This document shows positions 62,663 through 64,000 of a stretch of 64,000 nt of DNA, one piece after another (the first letter of the stretch is position 1; the number at the start of each line of letters is the position of its first letter). The stretch is taken from assembly GCF_000756385.1 (NCBI RefSeq), contig NZ_JNFC01000023.1, positions 62,001 through 126,000 on the forward strand, in the 5' to 3' direction. The notes beneath the pieces were generated by a model that was not told the origin of the DNA, ran no database searches, and was given only the letters and a program-made list of their open reading frames with translations. Both the position numbers and the translations under genes were made by a program. The DNA is from Sphingopyxis sp. LC363. GTDB taxonomy: Bacteria; Pseudomonadota; Alphaproteobacteria; Sphingomonadales; Sphingomonadaceae.

Positions 62663-62806
62663 ATCCTCCCTGTGCCGCAGGTATGGGGAGGGGGACCATC
62701 GGGAGGATGGTGGAGGGGCTGCGAGCATCGCGAGCGCTTCGCGCTCTGCCCCTCCGTCAGCCGCGATACGGCTGCCACCTCCCCATCGCTGCGCGACAGG
62801 GAGGAT
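62663..62806. repeat. Compound palindromic repeat, copy B
   Basis: A 144-bp element between the convergent cyclophilin and nitronate monooxygenase genes. It begins ATCCTCCCTGTGCCGCAGG and ends CGACAGGGAGGAT. It shares with copy A (16845-17041) the blocks ATGGGGAGGGGG, TGGTGGAGGGGC, CCCCTCCGTCAGCC, GGCTGCCACCTCCCCAT and CAGGGAGGATC, in the same order. It differs in the centre. Confidence 0.9.
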
Positions 62807-62818
62807 CAACGACGCGAG

Positions 62819-63955
62819 CTAGTCGCCGATAAAGCCGTTGAGTCGTTCGCAGGCCGCGACCCAGTCTTCCTTGAATGCCTGCACGACCTGCCCGGCGCCC
62901 ATCGCCTCGTTCATCAGGCCGACACCCTGACCGACCCAATAGGTCGCGAGCGCCTTGGCGCCTTCGTGGCCGCCTTCGGACAATTTATCGACCTTGCGCA
63001 GCGCGGGTTCGCTGACCAGCGACTGGAGCGGCATCGGCAAGGGTTTGGGCGCCCCCTCGGCCTCCCACGCGTCGGTCCATGGCGAGCGGAGCTGGCGTGA
63101 CGTCTTGCCGGTGCGGCTTTTCGAGCGCACGGTGTCGCGCGCCGAGGCGGCGAGCATCTTTTCCTTCACGACCGGGTTGGTTTCGGCCTCGGCAGTGGTG
63201 AGCCACACCGATCCGCACCAAGCGCCGTGCGCGCCCATCGCCATCGCCGCCGCCATCTGGCGCCCGGTGACGATGCCGCCCGCGGCGAGGATCGGCGTGC
63301 TCGCGCCGATCGCCTCGACCGCCGCCGCCACTTCAGGCACGAGCACCATCGTCGCGACCTCGCCGCAATGGCCGCCCGCTTCGCCGCCCGCGACGACAAG
63401 GATGTCGACGCCCGCGCGAACCTGCGCCAGCGCATGGTCGCGCGTCCCGACGAGCGCGGCGACCGGGACATTGTGGCGCTTGCCGAGCTCGAGCATCAGC
63501 GGTGGCGGGACGCCGAGCGCATTGGCGATCAGCTTGATCGGGTGGCGGAAGGCGACTTCGAGAAGTCTGGCCGCGCCGTCTTCGTGCATATTGTCGCCGA
63601 AGCTTTGGCGCGTTTCCATCGCTGCCTCGAGCCCCGCGGCATCGACGTCGAACTTGCCGAGCAGGTCGGCGGCGAATTGCAGATGGGTTTCGGGCACCTT
63701 CGCGACGCCCGACGAGGGGGCGTCGCCTTTGCCCGCGAAGCTGTTGGGGACGATCAGGTCGACGCCATAGGGGCGACCGCCGATATGCTCGTCGATCCAT
63801 GCGAGTTCCTCTTCGAGCCGTTCGGGCGGTAGTGCGGCGGCGCCGAAGACGCCCATGCCGCCCGCTTTCGACACGGCGACGACGACGTCGCGGCAGTGCG
63901 AGAAGGCGAGGAGGGGGAATTCGATGGCGAGCATCGCGCAGATGGGGGATTGCAT
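62819..63955 (-). CDS. Nitronate monooxygenase family flavoprotein
   Basis: A 378-residue TIM-barrel FMN protein. GGAGAGG precedes ATG 63955. Typical parts are FPLLAFSHCRDVVVAVSKAGGMGVFGAAALPPERLEEELAWI, AGGEAGGHCGEVATMVLVPEV, PILAAGGIVTGRQMAAAMAMGAHGAWCGSVWLTTAEAE. The HCGE phrase and the AAGGI phosphate site fit NMO and 2-nitropropane dioxygenase-like enzymes. The true substrate may be another nitronate or an enoate. The C-terminus (KALATYWVGQGVGLMNE) is also family-like. Confidence 0.88.
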   Translation of the reverse strand: MQSPICAMLAIEFPLLAFSHCRDVVVAVSKAGGMGVFGAAALPPERLEEELAWIDEHIGGRPYGVDLIVPNSFAGKGDAPSSGVAKVPETHLQFAADLLGKFDVDAAGLEAAMETRQSFGDNMHEDGAARLLEVAFRHPIKLIANALGVPPPLMLELGKRHNVPVAALVGTRDHALAQVRAGVDILVVAGGEAGGHCGEVATMVLVPEVAAAVEAIGASTPILAAGGIVTGRQMAAAMAMGAHGAWCGSVWLTTAEAETNPVVKEKMLAASARDTVRSKSRTGKTSRQLRSPWTDAWEAEGAPKPLPMPLQSLVSEPALRKVDKLSEGGHEGAKALATYWVGQGVGLMNEAMGAGQVVQAFKEDWVAACERLNGFIGD

Positions 63956-64000
63956 GGGACCTCTCCGAAGTTGGCAAAGTTGCCGCGTGGCGTGCATGTC

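Noticed and set aside
1-64000. CRISPR arrays, insertion sequences, prophage genes and rRNA operons
   Set aside because: Looked for; no regularly spaced direct repeats, transposase, integrase, phage structural genes or rRNA sequence was seen.

Overview
The window is high-GC, gene-dense chromosomal DNA that reads like an alphaproteobacterium of the Sphingomonadales, most like Sphingopyxis by overall impression (inference; no search was run). Pointers are the TonB-dependent receptors, one of them in a sigma/FecR/receptor cassette, a Tad/Cpa pilus locus of the Caulobacter type, the block argS-SPOR-nagZ-scpAB-tatABC, frequent GTG starts, a GGAAC-N17-CGTT promoter of the EcfG general-stress type, and several palindromic intergenic repeats. 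No rRNA, CRISPR array or intact insertion sequence was seen.

Layout. 1-5.2 kb: truncated cation/proton antiporter, a TonB-dependent receptor divergent from a LysR regulator, a DUF899/VOC gene pair, and a 48-codon gene fragment lying 3' of tRNA-Ser(CGA). 5.5-16.8 kb: periplasmic PD40-amidohydrolase, class III CoA-transferase, YghU-like GST, tadE and tadG, a YefM/Phd-PAS fusion protein, and two acyl-CoA dehydrogenases. 17-24.4 kb: TonB receptor with signalling domain, FecR and ECF sigma factor, then a large autotransporter. 24.6-38.7 kb: glucokinase, then a polyamine region: puuD-like hydrolase, putrescine-type aminotransferase, DUF808 protein, a seven-gene minus-strand run of two glutamine synthetase/PuuA paralogues, PuuB and the PotF-H-I-G transporter, and a second aminotransferase divergent from it. 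38.7-41.5 kb: PhoR-like kinase, small Tat-exported protein, FAH-family enzyme. 41.5-48.7 kb: tadC, tadB, cpaE, cpaD, cpaC, cpaB and cpaA with no cpaF ATPase. 48.7-53.7 kb: FAD oxidase, YegP-like protein, rnhA, thrB, ispH, lipoprotein. 53.8-60.2 kb: argS, SPOR protein, nagZ, scpA, scpB, tatABC. 60.2-64 kb: entericidin-like lipoprotein behind a stress promoter and a two-hairpin leader, mgtE, cyclophilin, nitronate monooxygenase.

How the genes fit together. The 25.8-38.7 kb region supports uptake of putrescine/spermidine, gamma-glutamylation, oxidation and hydrolysis (Puu route) and direct transamination. The aldehyde dehydrogenase PuuC and a dedicated regulator are not in the window. The pilus genes are split, with tadE/tadG 28 kb away from the main locus.

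The most unusual signals lie between genes: (1) two tandem hairpins with C-run loops directly downstream of an EcfG-type promoter, followed by T residues, which could be a stress-induced small RNA; (2) a 266-bp region filling the ispH-thrB gap, bounded by 32-bp inverted repeats and containing further nested ones; (3) a 17-bp motif shared by the puuA and potF promoters; and (4) five palindromic repeat elements of four kinds, two of them copies of one element between convergent genes.
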